Shown here: positions 20,961 to 32,864 of the stretch, piece after piece
Layout of the letters: the number at the start of each line of letters is the position of its first letter
Numbering within the stretch: position 1 is the stretch's first letter
DNA from: Anadara kagoshimensis
Lineage: Eukaryota > Mollusca > Bivalvia > Arcoida > Arcidae
NCBI GenBank assembly: GCA_021292105.1
Contig: CM037867.1
Span: forward strand, 12,610,183 to 12,674,182
Length of the DNA: 64,000 nucleotides
Reading direction: 5' to 3'
Notes under the pieces: generated by a model
What the model was told of the DNA's origin: nothing
Seen by the model: the letters and a program-made list of their open reading frames with translations, nothing else
The model's database searches: none
Translations under genes and position numbers: made by a program

Positions 20961-23296
20961 AACAAATTGAAGCAAGTTTTATTTCTAAAGATAAGAATTA
21001 AAAAAACTAAGTTACATGCATTGTTTTGTTGCACCCCGAGAACACAGTGTTGCCAGAGACCAGAGCCAATAGTTTGGTGGACCTTGGGAACAAACAATAG
21101 TTTGATGGACCTTGGGAACAAAGTGTTGCCCGCGCCCAGAGCCAATGACTTAGTTCCAAGGCCCTGCATAACATATGATGCCCATAAACTTGTTCAACAA
21201 ATGAATAGCATTCAATTCAATATGAAATAGTGCATAGGTAAGGCTTGTTTTAATTGATGAAATAACAACCGATACATATTGCATTATACTTTGGGGACAT
21301 TCAGAGATTGGGATCTGGAGCAAAAAATTCTTAATGCATTCATATTTAACGCCTTTAATTTAACAAAACGTCATAAAAGCATTTCTGGATATAAAAAAAT
21401 AAAGTGGATTGTTAGAACATTATTAATAGTAGCTATTAGCTTGACAGATCAATGGGAAATGTGTAATACTTAGTTAATGTCTAACTTTTCCACTTCTAAA
21501 GTGTTAATACAATGAGAGTTATTAATACTTTCAATATGTATTAAAATAGAAATTTCTAACGGAAGAACATGTACTTGACAACAATCAACGCAACCTAAAT
21601 ATGGCGAGACAGAAACAGTGGAACAAATTAGACGAAAAAGACAATAAAGTTGTGTAACAATGTTTTATAGAACAATTAAAATTTTAATAGACATCATATC
21701 CAGTGAGTGGCGTACGTGGTGTAACCGCAGAAAATCACCAATGTCGGCAGGCGAATTGACATTTTTTTAATCGCAAAACTGTCAAAATAAAAGAAATAAA
21801 TTTCAATCTGACAAGCATTTACAAAGGGTAATACTGCTTTTGAACAAGGTCTCTGAAACTTGTCTCAGTTAAATTAGTGTTTCAATATTTATTAAGAATT
21901 TTGTATCTTTGGTGCAATTATTATTATTTTGGACAAGAAGTAAAATAATCAATTGTTCATGTTTCGCCTATCAGCTTAATTAATTTACTAGCTAACACCT
22001 CTATTATTGATTATCAAAGTGAAGGTGGTTAAGAGTTGAGTATCCACAACGGAGAATACAGGCACTTGTATATTTTAGCGCAAAAAGAAAGACAACTCAT
22101 GACAACATTTAAAATATCAGGTTAAATACGCATAACCATTCGAAAAATACACAACTAATCAGTAAAATTTGATAAAGGTCGCATTATGTTATGAATTATC
22201 AAAGAAAAAAAAGTAAAAATTCAAACAAAAATGAAAAAAAGGAATAAAGTATCGCAAAAAGAAAAACAAGTTTAATGACATACAAATCACCCAAAGCGTA
22301 TGTTTCTCAAGCTTACTATAACTACAGTATTTTTTATAAATAAATTTGAGATTTATATTCTTAAAATTGTATTATATTTGAACTATCAGGAGTTCACCAA
22401 AATATTTAAATATAGACAAACAGCATAGGAATTATTCTTTTTGTACTGTGTAGGAGTTATATATAATAATTATAATATTTGTGTAACTTAATTAGTAATT
22501 AGATTTTCTAGAGAGTCTTATCATCTCTAAGTAACACATTTTTTCATTCAAAACATGATAAATAACTTATTGGCTAGCGTTCCATTTGATCAATAGCATT
22601 ATATCTCAAAGTAAATATAGAACGATATGGAAACAGATTTCAAGACTATTGTCGTTTTTACGGGAAACGTTAACTGATGTTATAAACAATGGGTATAACT
22701 GTTCCGAACAAATGTTATCTATGGTATCGCACTGTGTTATATATGGTATCGCACTGTACTCTAGTGAATATTATCTACTGTTTTTGTAAATAACCTAATT
22801 ATAAATCAGATGTCCACCAGTGATCCGTTTCTTTCGGGAAAAAGTCTGTCCTATGTCTTGGTTCTAAGTCATTAGTCAAAATTATACATAGGTGAAGGAG
22901 TTCGATTTTGAAAAGGTAAAGAAATCGGAAAACCCAGAAAAAGCATTTAGCTTGGAAGTGTTTTAATTCCGGAGATCCGATATCTGCCTGGGTTGGGGTC
23001 TAATCTAGGAGGTAAGGATATGATTATTCAGGATTAATCTTAGAAAGTTTTCTACAAGTGAGTAAATTAAAGTGAATTCGAATAATGGTGTTTTACAATC
23101 CAGTCAAGATTCTTTCACAAATCGAGAAGTCAGTTCTGGGACGGTGGAGGAAATCGTAGTAATCGGAGGTTACCACTGACTTTTTGCAAGTGAACTGATT
23201 CGAACGTATGCAGGAAGATTCATTGTGATCCTTAAGCTCGTTTTAGACCACTCGGTCATTTAGCCACTCCCCTTTAAGAGTGAAATGATAACTAAC
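20961..23296. other. Claudin-like gene intron 2, no exon seen
   Basis: About 21050-21130 has a short imperfect tandem repeat (AATAGTTTGGTGGACCTTGGGAACAAA, twice). 22720-22760 has a small duplication (TATGGTATCGCACTGT). About 23085-23175 carries a GTCAGTTCTGGGACGGTGGAGGAAA motif repeated near 25004. The rest is AT-rich. Confidence 0.45.
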
Positions 23297-23446
23297 CTGA
23301 TATCAGAGCGCTGGCAGCTGCAGAGTTCCTGGTCATATTTGACCATTTTACTGAAGTCACCACGATAAATACCACCATCATCATCAAGGCTCCACTCATA
23401 AACATCATTCCAATTACCGCCAGTATCCTCACTGCCATCAACCATC
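23297..23446 (-). CDS. Claudin-like protein, exon 2
   Basis: A 150-nt exon with phase 1 at both ends, so skipping it would keep the frame. After tttatcag it completes glycine and encodes WLMAVRILAVIGMMFMSGALMM (second membrane segment), a short turn KWSNMTRNSAAAS and the start of the third segment (ALIS). The donor on the minus strand is gttagt. It joins exon 1 upstream and either 3a or 3b downstream. The N-M-T triplet could be an N-glycosylation site only if exposed, which the expected topology makes unlikely. Confidence 0.83.
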
Positions 23447-23529
23447 CTGATAAACAAACAAAAGTACAATATAACACTGTTACAGTAAAACCTGTCATAA
23501 CAACCATATCTATATAAACTAATGAATAA

Positions 23530-23870
23530 AACCTCGGTCTACAAATCCAGGGTCTCTTACCGCTGCGAGTTCGAGTCCCGCTCATACCACATGTGGGAAA
23601 GTGAATATTCCTTGCCGTTAGCCTTTACTGGTTCATATGTGACTGGGGACTGGTAGGCTTTTCTGCGCCGTACTGACTCTGTGAGCTAGCACGTTCAAGT
23701 CGCCCTGAGTGTGTGCTAGTACAAGGCTGACCATAAAACACACTCGCACTTCAAATGCATACACGAACTTGTTCATCAATTAATCCATAGAGATTAATTA
23801 AGTAGTTCTCGTCGCGAATAGCTGAAAAATTGCTGGCGCGAAGTGAAGCAACATTCAACCAACCAACCAA
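23530..23870 (+). mobile_element. tRNA-derived SINE
   Basis: A B box GAGTTCGAGTCCCGC at 23568-23582, with a weak A-box region upstream, a ~250-bp body, then GCGAATAGCTGAAAAATTGC and an (ACCA)n-like tail. The 3' body motif is one I associate with mollusc SINEs, such as the V-SINE-type RUDI group; the exact family is not certain. It lies in claudin-like intron 1, opposite to the gene. Confidence 0.75.
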
Positions 23871-23934
23871 TATTTATATAAAGAGTGTTTAGTGTTTTAA
23901 TGTACAGTACAGAGCGGTCGGAAATTTTATACTA

Positions 23935-24110
23935 GACAAACCAATTAGTACCGAATCGGCAGCTCATCTTGCCCCCTCGTCAGCTGTTATTTATCTATCG
24001 GAAGATTTCTAGGTCACTAGCTTCTGACACTCGGCAACTAAACTTCGGCTCCTTTTCGCTATACCAGTGTTAAACTTCCGTATTGTATGCAGTTGTATCC
24101 TGTGTATAAT
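23935..24110. repeat. Copy of the 14031-type repeat
   Basis: CCGAATCGGCAGCTCATCTTG, then ACTCGGCAACTAAACTTCGGC and CAGTGTTAAACTTCCGTATTG parallel the repeats at 14031-14241 and 18545-18730. Confidence 0.5.
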
Positions 24111-25325
24111 AATTGTTGTTATATGGCTATAAACATGATTGTAATATGTTTAATGCTAATAAACTAAATTTGAAATTGAAATTGATTTTGTTGGAGACTA
24201 CACTAATAAAAGTGGCACTTTTTTCGTAATTTGGGGACCAACATTAATTTCGAATCCCCGTTGTCAGATTTGTGTGGCGAACTTTTTTGTAGTAAACTAG
24301 AAGTTTAGAAATAATGGTCAAGACAATATGCCTTTAAATTTTGTCCTTAAAGTTCGACGTTCCCAAGCCGCACATACTGTCTAATGGAGAGATTTTTGGT
24401 CTGGCATAGCCTAAGACAAACATTGACATTGTTCGGCACATAAATTCTTATACTGTTTGGTTTTGTATGCGTTCATAAAATAAGCCTAGATTACAGTTGT
24501 ATGTGCGATAATTTGAATTGTGCTCATAAATAATCGTAATGTTCTGAAAACAGGGGAATGGTGTGGTGTTTTAAACTTATATCCTAAGTACTAAATACAT
24601 ATTGTTTTCCATGAAATTGCAAAATTAGACAGACAATTCAAACAAAAAAATTATGGAAATGCCATTTGCTGATTTTGAATTTTTATTAAAGCAATGCAAT
24701 AATAGAGAATGGGTTACTGCCCCTTATGTGTCGTTCTTACATGCACATGAAGTGGAAGTTATATGTAACATCAGTGCAAATAAACATCCTTCAAAGTACA
24801 AACAGGTGGGCATATGAATGATGACAAATGATATTATAAATAAAAATATAACATGACAAAACTCATCAGCATTTATTTTGTCCACATATGTGTCGCTGTT
24901 TTGCCAAAAAAAAATAACATACGAAAAGTGCTTGTGCTGGTAATATGTCAGTGAAAGTAAACAATCGAATTTTACACCACAGTCCAGACTCTGATGTCGA
25001 AAAGGTCAGTTCTAGGATGATGGAAGAAAAATACCCGGAGAAATCCATCGACCTGCATGACACTTTCTCACTTAAATCTTCCCTTGTTGCATTAGAATGA
25101 ACAGGATGTCAGCTAGCCGCAGACGCCCTCGCCAGTTGAGAAAAAGATAAATTAATTCAAAACCCACCTACACGTACGTTAATAAATTGAATTAATGATA
25201 TAAAAAGGTAAGCACGAGCAGAGTCTATTTTCAGAAATATTTCTTGTTAAGTAAAAAACAAATTGCGATATCTTTTCTCAGATTTCAATGTAATTAATAA
25301 TCACAATTAAAATACGTGGTCTTTT
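24111..25325. other. Intron 1 sequence, no exon seen
   Basis: AT-rich. A motif GTCAGTTCTAGGATGATGGA (25004-25023) with ACCCGGAGAAATCCATCGACC parallels 23129-23160 and is probably an old dispersed repeat. Confidence 0.4.
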
Positions 25326-25456
25326 ATATCAAAGATTATTTAAAATCAAATTTCAATTTTATATATCTAAAATTACAGAGAAAATCATTTTTAGATCAAC
25401 TATAAATTAAATTAAAAACATGTCAGCTAACTATTTTATCATAAATATAGATTGAT
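25326..25456 (+). repeat. Left ~131-bp direct repeat flanking a LINE
   Basis: Nearly identical to 27532-27661 (a few single-base differences and indels). It sits exactly at the 5' junction of the LINE, which identifies the pair as an unusually long target-site duplication. Confidence 0.9.
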
Positions 25457-27531
25457 TAAGCTATGTTAATGCCTCTTTTAATTTGAATGAAACGATATAT
25501 CATGCTATTGAAAGAGGTAGCAGGGTATTTACTGCTTTCTTAGATGACCAGAAAGCCTTTGACGTGGTATGGCGCAAAGGCATGCTATATAAGCTAGACC
25601 ACTTACTGTTGTTCCAGGTAACTTAGATAGTCGATTTATTTTAATATAAAATCAAGAATTGTAATATTGATACTTATTTTGATATTCCTGTAAATAAAAT
25701 CATATCACCTATCAAACCTATGAGGTTTGCTGACTTAAACTTGAATTACAAAACAGGAATATACCGAAATTTTTGTCGTTTTTCATAAAAGAGAAAAAAC
25801 AATGTGTTGTTTATACCTAAATGTACCTCAGATAGGTGTACATCACACCTGGATGACCTGCATACTGATTATTATCACACGGGTAAAAACAAGGTTGTCT
25901 TTCAGGTGTGCGTTTCGGGTTTTACTAATACTCATGTATATGTATAATAATTACACTTCATGCAATGCTTTAAATTTGCATATGAGGCATAGATAACGAG
26001 AGGGCATATGTGCAGTGTTTGAAAAACAACTAATTTTCGGTATGTAGATCAAAACCAGAGGACTGTAGAACACGTATTTTTTACATTTAATTGGGCTTTT
26101 ATATTTTAGATTCAATATGTATAACATTGAATATAAATCATTAAACATAAAAGCTTAATTGACAAAAAAGCGACTATCTAAGTTCCCTGGAACAATAGTA
26201 GATCTGGTCTATCATCTATGATTGTCACCACAATACATCTGGCTCTGTTGTTATAAATTCCCGCACGTTGATGATAACTTTATGTTTTATTTGGGACCTA
26301 ACGGTGTTGAGTTATCTACCGATCAAGAGTGCACACACCTTGGAATCCTACTTATCTCGCAACTTAAGAGTATTAACCGTACTACTGAGATATGTCGCTA
26401 AGGACGAAATGCTTACTTCGCTATCAATGGAATAGGCTCGTCAGAATGAAATCCTATTACAACAGTTGGACTATATAGAAAATTGTTATTCCTACTACTC
26501 TGTATGGGTGTAAAGTGTGGACTGACCTCAAAACATCTGATATTAATAAGTTTCAGCATTTTGTAATTAAACACATACAGCAGTTACCACAGTATACTAG
26601 ATCTGATATGGCAGAAAGTTTGTGCAATCTATTTCCAATTACTGTCGAGATATCCAAACGAAAATTACTGTTCGATGGGAAGTTGTGTAATGTGGACTGT
26701 TCATTACTATCAAAGAAGATATTTATAACCAGACTTTACGAATTTGTAATTGGTTCAACACCCACCCACCTAGGATTTATCCCCGATATATGTGAACTCT
26801 TAAATAAATACAGTCTAGTTTCACACTTGTATAAAAATATTACATCAGGAAGCTTCTTCCCTTCACATACACATTGGAAAAAGTTGGTAAACTCAATCAG
26901 AGATCACGAATTGTCGCTCCGATTAAACAGAATAGATAACGACCCGGACTTCATGAGATTTAAATACCCATTGCGGGCTTTTATGGTCATTGGCAGCTAA
27001 TGGGCTCCAATTTTCATTAGTAAACTACATTATGAGATTATGTACACTGCATCCCCTAACTAATAGAAAAATATGTTTGTTGTGTAACGCAAAGTTCAGG
27101 GACTGCCTGACACATATGGTTCTATTTTGTTCCACTTCCAAATTAGTATCGTTACGGCATAATTTCTGGACTTCAGTAAAGTACGTTGATTGTGTTCTTC
27201 ACGAGATACTCCTGTTATATGAACCGGAAGTTCTCATACAGGTTCTGCTTGGCAGTAGTCTGTAAATTAAAGCAACCGATGAACTTACTTTTGTGTTCTT
27301 GCGCTATGCAAGACTGTGTCACCAGACCCACCGATCTCGCTTTATTCTAGCATAGACCGGAGACCATGGCAAATTGAAAACTAGTATTATGATCAGTTAT
27401 TATGTAAAATATTATGATTGTATATATGTTATGTACGTAAATATTACTTTATTTAGTTAGTTTTATGTAGTATATGTTTTGAATTATCATATAATCACTA
27501 TTGTAGTGGAATTAAGTAAATGATGATGACG
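25457..27531 (+). mobile_element. 5'-truncated, decayed LINE (jockey/CR1-like)
   Basis: The remnant starts inside the reverse transcriptase: SYVNASFNLNETIYHAIERG, then FTAFLDDQKAFDVVW (motif A with catalytic D, 25537-25575). After an inserted TIR element it resumes with VDDNFMFYLGPNGVELSTDQ. The C-terminal part is open at 26515-27000 (e.g. TRSDMAESLCNLFPI) and, after a frameshift near 26980, at 26990-27265. That part ends with a CLLC-x8-H-x4-C zinc motif typical of non-LTR element C termini. Several stops and frameshifts show it is dead. The 3' tail is ATGATGATGACG, next to the right flanking repeat. Class is by motif resemblance; the clade needs a tree. Confidence 0.88.
25609..26195. mobile_element. 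TIR element nested in the LINE
   Basis: Ends TTGTTCCAGGTAACTTAGAT (25609-) and, inverted, TTGTTCCAGGGAACTTAGAT (to 26195), continuing to AGTCG: 25-bp TIRs with one mismatch. 587 bp, no transposase recognised. The target duplication is not obvious, perhaps because the flanks are decayed. Confidence 0.82.
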
Positions 27532-27661
27532 ATATCAAAGATTATTTAAAATCAAATTACAATTTTATATATCTAAAATTACAGAGAAAATCATTTTAGA
27601 TCAACTATAAATTAAATAAAAAACAAGTCAGCTAACTATTTTATCATAAGTATATATTGAT
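27532..27661 (+). repeat. Right ~130-bp direct repeat flanking a LINE
   Basis: Second copy of 25326-25456, directly after the LINE's simple-repeat tail. Confidence 0.9.
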
Positions 27662-28442
27662 GAAAAAATATAGTTAAGTACCTAAAACACAGTGTATATA
27701 ATACACAACAGAATATTAGCCATATGTACCTTTAATATGGTGACTAATTTGTGTCATATTTGGTTGTTTTTGCGTAGCGAGATAACTAGGCAAAAAACTG
27801 TATCAGCGAAATAACGAAATATATTTATGATAAAGCCATACGTACATATGACCCTTATTGGTAGAAATAACGATACGTTTCAAAGTTCACCCTTCACATT
27901 TTAAGTTGAGGATTTGGAATCGGTATATTTTATGGCATCCGTTTACCTTTGTCTCTTGGTCGTGTAAACCTGCTATTGGAAGATCTAAAGACTAATTTGT
28001 ATCAATGAGCTATCGTACTTTTAAGCTCTTGCATTAGTAGCATTTAAAGTCAAATTTTAAATGAAACTGGTCCAAAATGAGATTGAGAATAAATTGCAAT
28101 AATTTACAATCACGTGGTATATATATTAGGCAAGAATCTCTATAATATTAGGAGCAAGTTTTAAAGGTGATAAAAACGATATCTGCATTATTATTATTAT
28201 TATTATTATTTTGTTCCCCCTTTGTTTAAAATAGAAGTTTTTTAACTGTAGGTTTCAACCAATAAGTTTAAAAGGTTTGACATTTAAACGCAATAACACA
28301 ATGTAGTTTACAAGTTTAAATGCGCACCTGTTGTTTCAGGAATTTCTGCCTTTTAAATATATTTAAATGAACATGTATTTTACAAGTTTAAGGCTTGTAA
28401 TAATGAATGACAAATAAATATAAACCGGCATTATTAACAAAC
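27662..28442. other. Intron 1 sequence, near exon 1
   Basis: AT-rich with a (TTA)n run at 28188-28212. No exon or further repeat recognised. Confidence 0.5.
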
Positions 28443-28653
28443 CTGGTATGTGTGTTGGGGCAGTACAGTACACAACGTTGGGCAGCCTAAAACATCCATG
28501 CCAGATTCCACCATGTCCACTCCGAACATCACCCCTTGAGTAGATAGTGTGCCAGTAAGGGGTAGCTAATGCTATCAACTGTAGAATTGCACTAAGAACC
28601 AAAACAACTATGGCAACAATCGCTAAAACTGGAATTTTTCTGGACGTCGACAT
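28443..28653 (-). CDS. Claudin/PMP22-like four-span protein, exon 1
   Basis: The start exon of a tetraspan membrane protein of the claudin/PMP22/EMP superfamily; members act in cell junctions, as channel subunits or in membrane organisation. The ATG at 28651-28653 is preceded by gaaa and by an AT-rich, stop-containing leader. The exon encodes MSTSRKIPVLAIVAIVVLVL (first membrane segment to about residue 31), then ATPYWHTIY and a GGIWHGCF...VVYC stretch. W-x-n-G-[IL]-W-x2-C-x8-C is the claudin superfamily signature of the first extracellular loop, and both cysteines are present. The donor (gtttgt) leaves phase 1, matching exon 2. I cannot say whether it is a junctional claudin or another family member. 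Confidence 0.87.
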
Positions 28654-28901
28654 TTTCAGTGTTTTCTTTGTTTATTAAGGTGTATATGATATAGTTTGTT
28701 TTATTTGTCAATCAGTCAAGCGTGATGTCCGTGTGTATTCGCTTGAAAATATGTATTGCGGTAACGGTGATTAGGCCTGCGGGCATGTGACGACTGTCAG
28801 CGATATCAAAGAGATAGCTTTATAGACAACACCTTTCCTAGAAGGGGGTTTTATTGCATCTAGTAATATTGCCAGTTATGACCATCACCGTGTTAAGAAT
28901 T

Positions 28902-28942
<41 letters not shown>

Positions 28943-30258
28943 TCGTATTGACGGACCACATCGCCTCACCACCTAGTTTCGAATCCAACTCGATACCAAA
29001 CCTAGTGTGAGAAAGGTTTTTTATCCGGGCTCTCCTTTACAATCTATAAACTGACCGCCGCGATATAGAGTCTAAGTGATAAAAATCTTCACCGTGGGCG
29101 GTAAAACTCAAATTACTGTCCCTGCATTACAAGCTTGATTTCGAAATACTTCTAGAAAGTACATACATGTATTTACACTCCCTCAAACTGAATGAAATAA
29201 TACAAATATAATTTAAGGTGGACACGGAAACTACCTTAAAATGATTCATTCTACAGTTTAAAACTGCCAACAAAAACACATAAATTCTTAAAACATTTTT
29301 CCTAAGGGTAAAACTTGGGGGAAATTAATGTAAAAACAACACAAAAAAGTTAGCTTAACGTATGAACTTAAACATTTGGCATTATTTTAGCATTTTTAAA
29401 AATAAATTCTAGATGTTAATCATATTATTTAATTTCCATGTATTTTGTTTAGAAACTTTATCAAAATTGTGTTTAAGTATTTTTACCTAGTATACTGTTA
29501 CCATATCTGTAAACCTGTCGATCTTCTAGGAATAGTTTGCTCTTTTGATAAACATCTTGTAATAAAATTTGTAGAATTATACAACATAGAGACGTTTTAT
29601 TGTGTTTTACTTCACTTCGGTATTGTATATATTGTTCCAAATTCAGTCAAAATCCATCTCAAAATGTTGAACTTGGAGGGACACAATATTTGGACGGACG
29701 GACAGGTTTATTGCTAGATAGCCCCTTTAACGCGTAACAAATTATCATATATCATGTTTTAAGTCCAATGATCCCGCTAAATTGATCTACGGTAATTTTA
29801 TATATTTAAGGATTGTTTGTAATTACAAACCCTATCGTCGATGTGTAAGACCTTAAATAACGATCAAACTTCGAACTACTTTGTGTACTTTAGCGCAATA
29901 ATACACATTGTTTACCTCGGTTATATCGGTCACACTTGGATACCCGCCAAATAGGTCAGCAGCTGAGAGGCGAGAAAAAGTAAAATAATTATTTGAACGA
30001 GGAAAAATAAGACAATCAGCGTTTTTGTGGATTCAGTATACCAATTAATTTTCACAGCAAAATTAACATTAAAGAATTCATTGAAGATTTTTTAAATACA
30101 ATGTATTAACGTGTGACGTCAACAAAGTTTCAAATTCACAACAATTTCAAATTTGTCATCGGCAGCACAGTTTATACGTGGGGATGTGCTGTTGTCTAGA
30201 TTAAATGATATCTTGCAGTTGTTAAATGATGGATTGTGTAGAAATTCATTGGTTGTAC
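28654..30258. other. Upstream of the claudin-like gene; intergenic
   Basis: Contains a (TC)n run at 28912-28939. The promoter of the claudin-like gene should lie just above 28653, but I see no clear TATA box. No gene recognised from 28.94 to 30.26 kb; the 90-codon frame at 29445 is AT-rich noise. Confidence 0.45.
28912..28939. repeat. (TC)n microsatellite
   Basis: About fourteen uninterrupted TC units. Confidence 0.95.
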
Positions 30259-30573
30259 TTATTGAAGAGGACTAAGCGTATTTGTATTTGTATTTGAAAT
30301 GCTTTGTGTAAAAATAGCGTGCTTTTGAGGATGTAATGTAGCAGATTCCTGAAGTACTTCGTGGTTTGCGATGGATGATTCAAGTGATGTTTGTGGTATG
30401 TAGCTGGTTGTCGGTTTACTCAGCGTGTCACTTATGTTACGTTTTTGATTTGTTGAACAATCCCTGCTATAACTCCTAATTGAAGCCTCACTTCGATGCC
30501 CAGACATTATCATAATGTGTCGTAGTTCTACCCCAGCATCGTTCAGAATTTGTGTAGCAGCGAACTTGTAATG
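30259..30573 (-). pseudogene. Crypton-like tyrosine recombinase, C-terminal fragment
   Basis: The frame begins HYKFAATQILNDAGVELRHI, then MIMSGHRSEASIRSYSRDC and a serine/threonine-rich tail to a stop at 30259. GH-x-S-x-x-SI-x-x-Y is the end of a tyrosine-recombinase catalytic domain: the second histidine and the nucleophilic tyrosine. A similar arrangement is found in Crypton elements and Crypton-derived host proteins. The upstream H-x-x-R box and the rest of the catalytic domain are missing; sequence before 30573 on this strand becomes low-complexity AT. It is a truncated element copy or possibly one exon of a larger gene. No splice acceptor stands out. Confidence 0.6.
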
Positions 30574-31540
30574 ATCCTTTGAATTTTTTAATTTATATTA
30601 TTTTTAAATATTTTTAATAAATAAAAAAAAATACTCATTCATTTTTTCTATTTTATTTTTAAACGATTTTAACCATTATCTCCCGAGAGTTGACCTACAT
30701 TATTTTCCCATTGTCAACATTAAATCTATTTATAGATTTGGAAACACCGAAGGTCAAAACTGACGTCATTTATATCCAAATTGACCAATCAAAATTTAAA
30801 AATGACTTTAACCACGCCCAGTTTGTAATTATTACTTATTAGAGTGGCCATGACTGACACGTCTTCGGTATGCTACTTATATCGATGCTGTCAGTTGAAG
30901 GATAATTGATGGAAATAGAGTACTATAACCACACATCAAATTTAATTTAAATGGAACCCCAATTGAAATGGAATAGGTGAATTATTATCACATGTGGAAT
31001 CAAGCTTTACTTTGTTTCATGATTCTAGTACATATTGTGTTGAGTAGCGAGAACAGTAAATAAAAGATAGAAACAACTGTAAATGTTTGATATTTGGCCG
31101 AAATGTTATGAAAGGACAATGACCCGTGACATTTGTGACTATGTGGTATCCTGACAACCCCAAAATATTTTAAGAAAGTAAATGAAACATTAAACAGTCT
31201 ACTGAAGCACAAAACTGTAGCAAGAATTCACACTCGGGGTTTAATAGTATCTTGGATACCCGGTTTTAACTTATCAGAGTGCATGCATAATTAGGCCATA
31301 CCAGTTTTTTCTTTGTTAAGCGTCCGACCTATTTAATTTATAAGCAGTATCGGATATAATTTCCTTTTTTATTCTTCATCAAAATGAGTAAGATTGATAT
31401 TTAGATAGTGTAGATGCATACTATATGTATGTTTACTATTAGAGTTGTCGTTCCTTTCATGACATTCGCTTTTAGCGACTTGGTATGTACATGTATATAT
31501 GTTCAGCGCTCGTGTTTTTCTTTATACTTTTGTTTTGTAC
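30574..31540. other. Intergenic, nothing recognised
   Basis: AT-rich. A 70-codon minus frame at 31000-31212 has no recognisable domain. Confidence 0.45.
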
Positions 31541-31542
31541 AG

Positions 31543-31591
31543 GGGCTGCGTGCCGAGGTTTTCCAATTCATGAACACCCACGACTCGGTCG
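31543..31591 (+). CDS. Candidate isolated 49-nt exon
   Basis: TTTTGTACAG | 49 bases | GTAAGTATT: strong acceptor and donor around a GC-richer stretch that reads GLRAEVFQFMNTHDSVG. I find no partner exon and do not recognise the peptide. It may be a real small exon of a plus-strand gene with very large introns, or chance. Confidence 0.3.
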
Positions 31592-31974
31592 GTAAGTATT
31601 ACATAAGCCACAAACAATCTTAACCACGTAACAATGTTTCTATGGTACTTTGTACTCTTCAATGTATTTTGTATTGTGCTGTCGTGTAAGGGATTACTTA
31701 TATAAAAAAAAGATCAAATCAGCATATAGCGCTTAATTATAAATATAGATTGGTCTTCACTGTGGATACAGAAACTGAAAACACGGTGTAAAAATAATTT
31801 TATAAACTTGTTAAAACTATAAACATTCCTTATATCTCTATCATTATGTTAAAAGAGGTAAAAAAAAATAATTAAATGATTAGATATGACTTTTTCTGAT
31901 TGATTTCTGGATGATTATAATACAACTACTATCATGGTTTTTTTTTTAAAAAATGGGAATTGGATAGCTGCAGT
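31592..31974. other. No gene seen
   Basis: AT-rich sequence between the candidate exon and the next TIR element. Confidence 0.4.
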
Positions 31975-32228
31975 ACAGACCTGTCTAAATATAATAACTG
32001 AACTAATGAATTAATGCCTATTCGACACCTCGTCTCATTTTTGTCTTTCTTTTTTTAAGATAATATGAGATTTTATTTAGTACTTGACCAGGCTTTTAGT
32101 ACAATACCCCTACATCCCACCTGGTCCAGGGTAACAGGGTTACATGTAGCTATATTCATTTCGGTCTCTCAACAACCGAGCTTCGAATTCTTTTTTCTAC
32201 CTCACTGTTAAATATTCGACAGGTCTGT
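31975..32228. mobile_element. Short TIR element (MITE)
   Basis: ACAGACCTGTC at the left and its exact complement GACAGGTCTGT at the right; the interior has the same style as the remnants at 14031, 18545 and 23935. No coding capacity. Confidence 0.65.
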
Positions 32229-32570
32229 ACGTACTGTAAATACTACCGTAGCAAATTGCTTTGATATCTACGACGTTTATTATTAGAGTTTACATTCAAT
32301 ATTCAATCGCTGTGTTGGTATGATAGGATCATGTATGGTAATTTTATATATTACCTTGACAAAATTCCTATTTATTTTTATGTATCAAAAAATAAGATTA
32401 ATCATGCTGATAACCAAATTCTAGTACGTACAATAGAAAAAAATAGATATTGATGACAAAAAATTCAAAGATAAAATAATGACAAGGGATAATGTGTCAC
32501 TATGAAAATTTTGGCTTCATGGTTTAAATAGTTTAGTGTTATAAAATTTGGTTTCACAATTTTGATTCAA

Positions 32571-32622
32571 CCAATACTGATGAGGAATTGTATTCCGAAA
32601 CGACCGTCTAGTTTATCAAATA
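32571..32622 (+). ncRNA. Hammerhead ribozyme motif, stem I decayed
   Basis: CTGATGA (32577-32583), perfect 5-bp stem II GGAAT/ATTCC, GAAA (32597-32600), short stem III with loop GACC, then GTC ending at 32608. Core, stem II and cleavage triplet are intact, but stem I has mismatches. The Penelope-like 3' region follows from 32865 in the opposite sense. Confidence 0.75.
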
Positions 32623-32864
32623 TAATATTAATTTATTTGAAATTAGTTGATAAAATTTATCTCCTAAATAAAAGAAAGACGAACATACGATACATACAAA
32701 TAGTCACACAGATAAAGGGAGATAACTTCTACTTCTACGTGCTACCTACATAGATGAGTGTTTTTATGTTGTCTATTCACATTATTCTGCTAGATTACAT
32801 TTTTCCAATTAATGAAAATTGTAGGTTTGTTTTTATGTACGTTTGTCCACCAACAAGAATCATA

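Noticed and set aside
20816..21230. Overlapping frames on both strands of 87-117 codons
   Set aside because: They overlap a degenerate tandem repeat and a short imperfect repeat (ACCTTGGGAACAAA); no conserved domain or exon signals.
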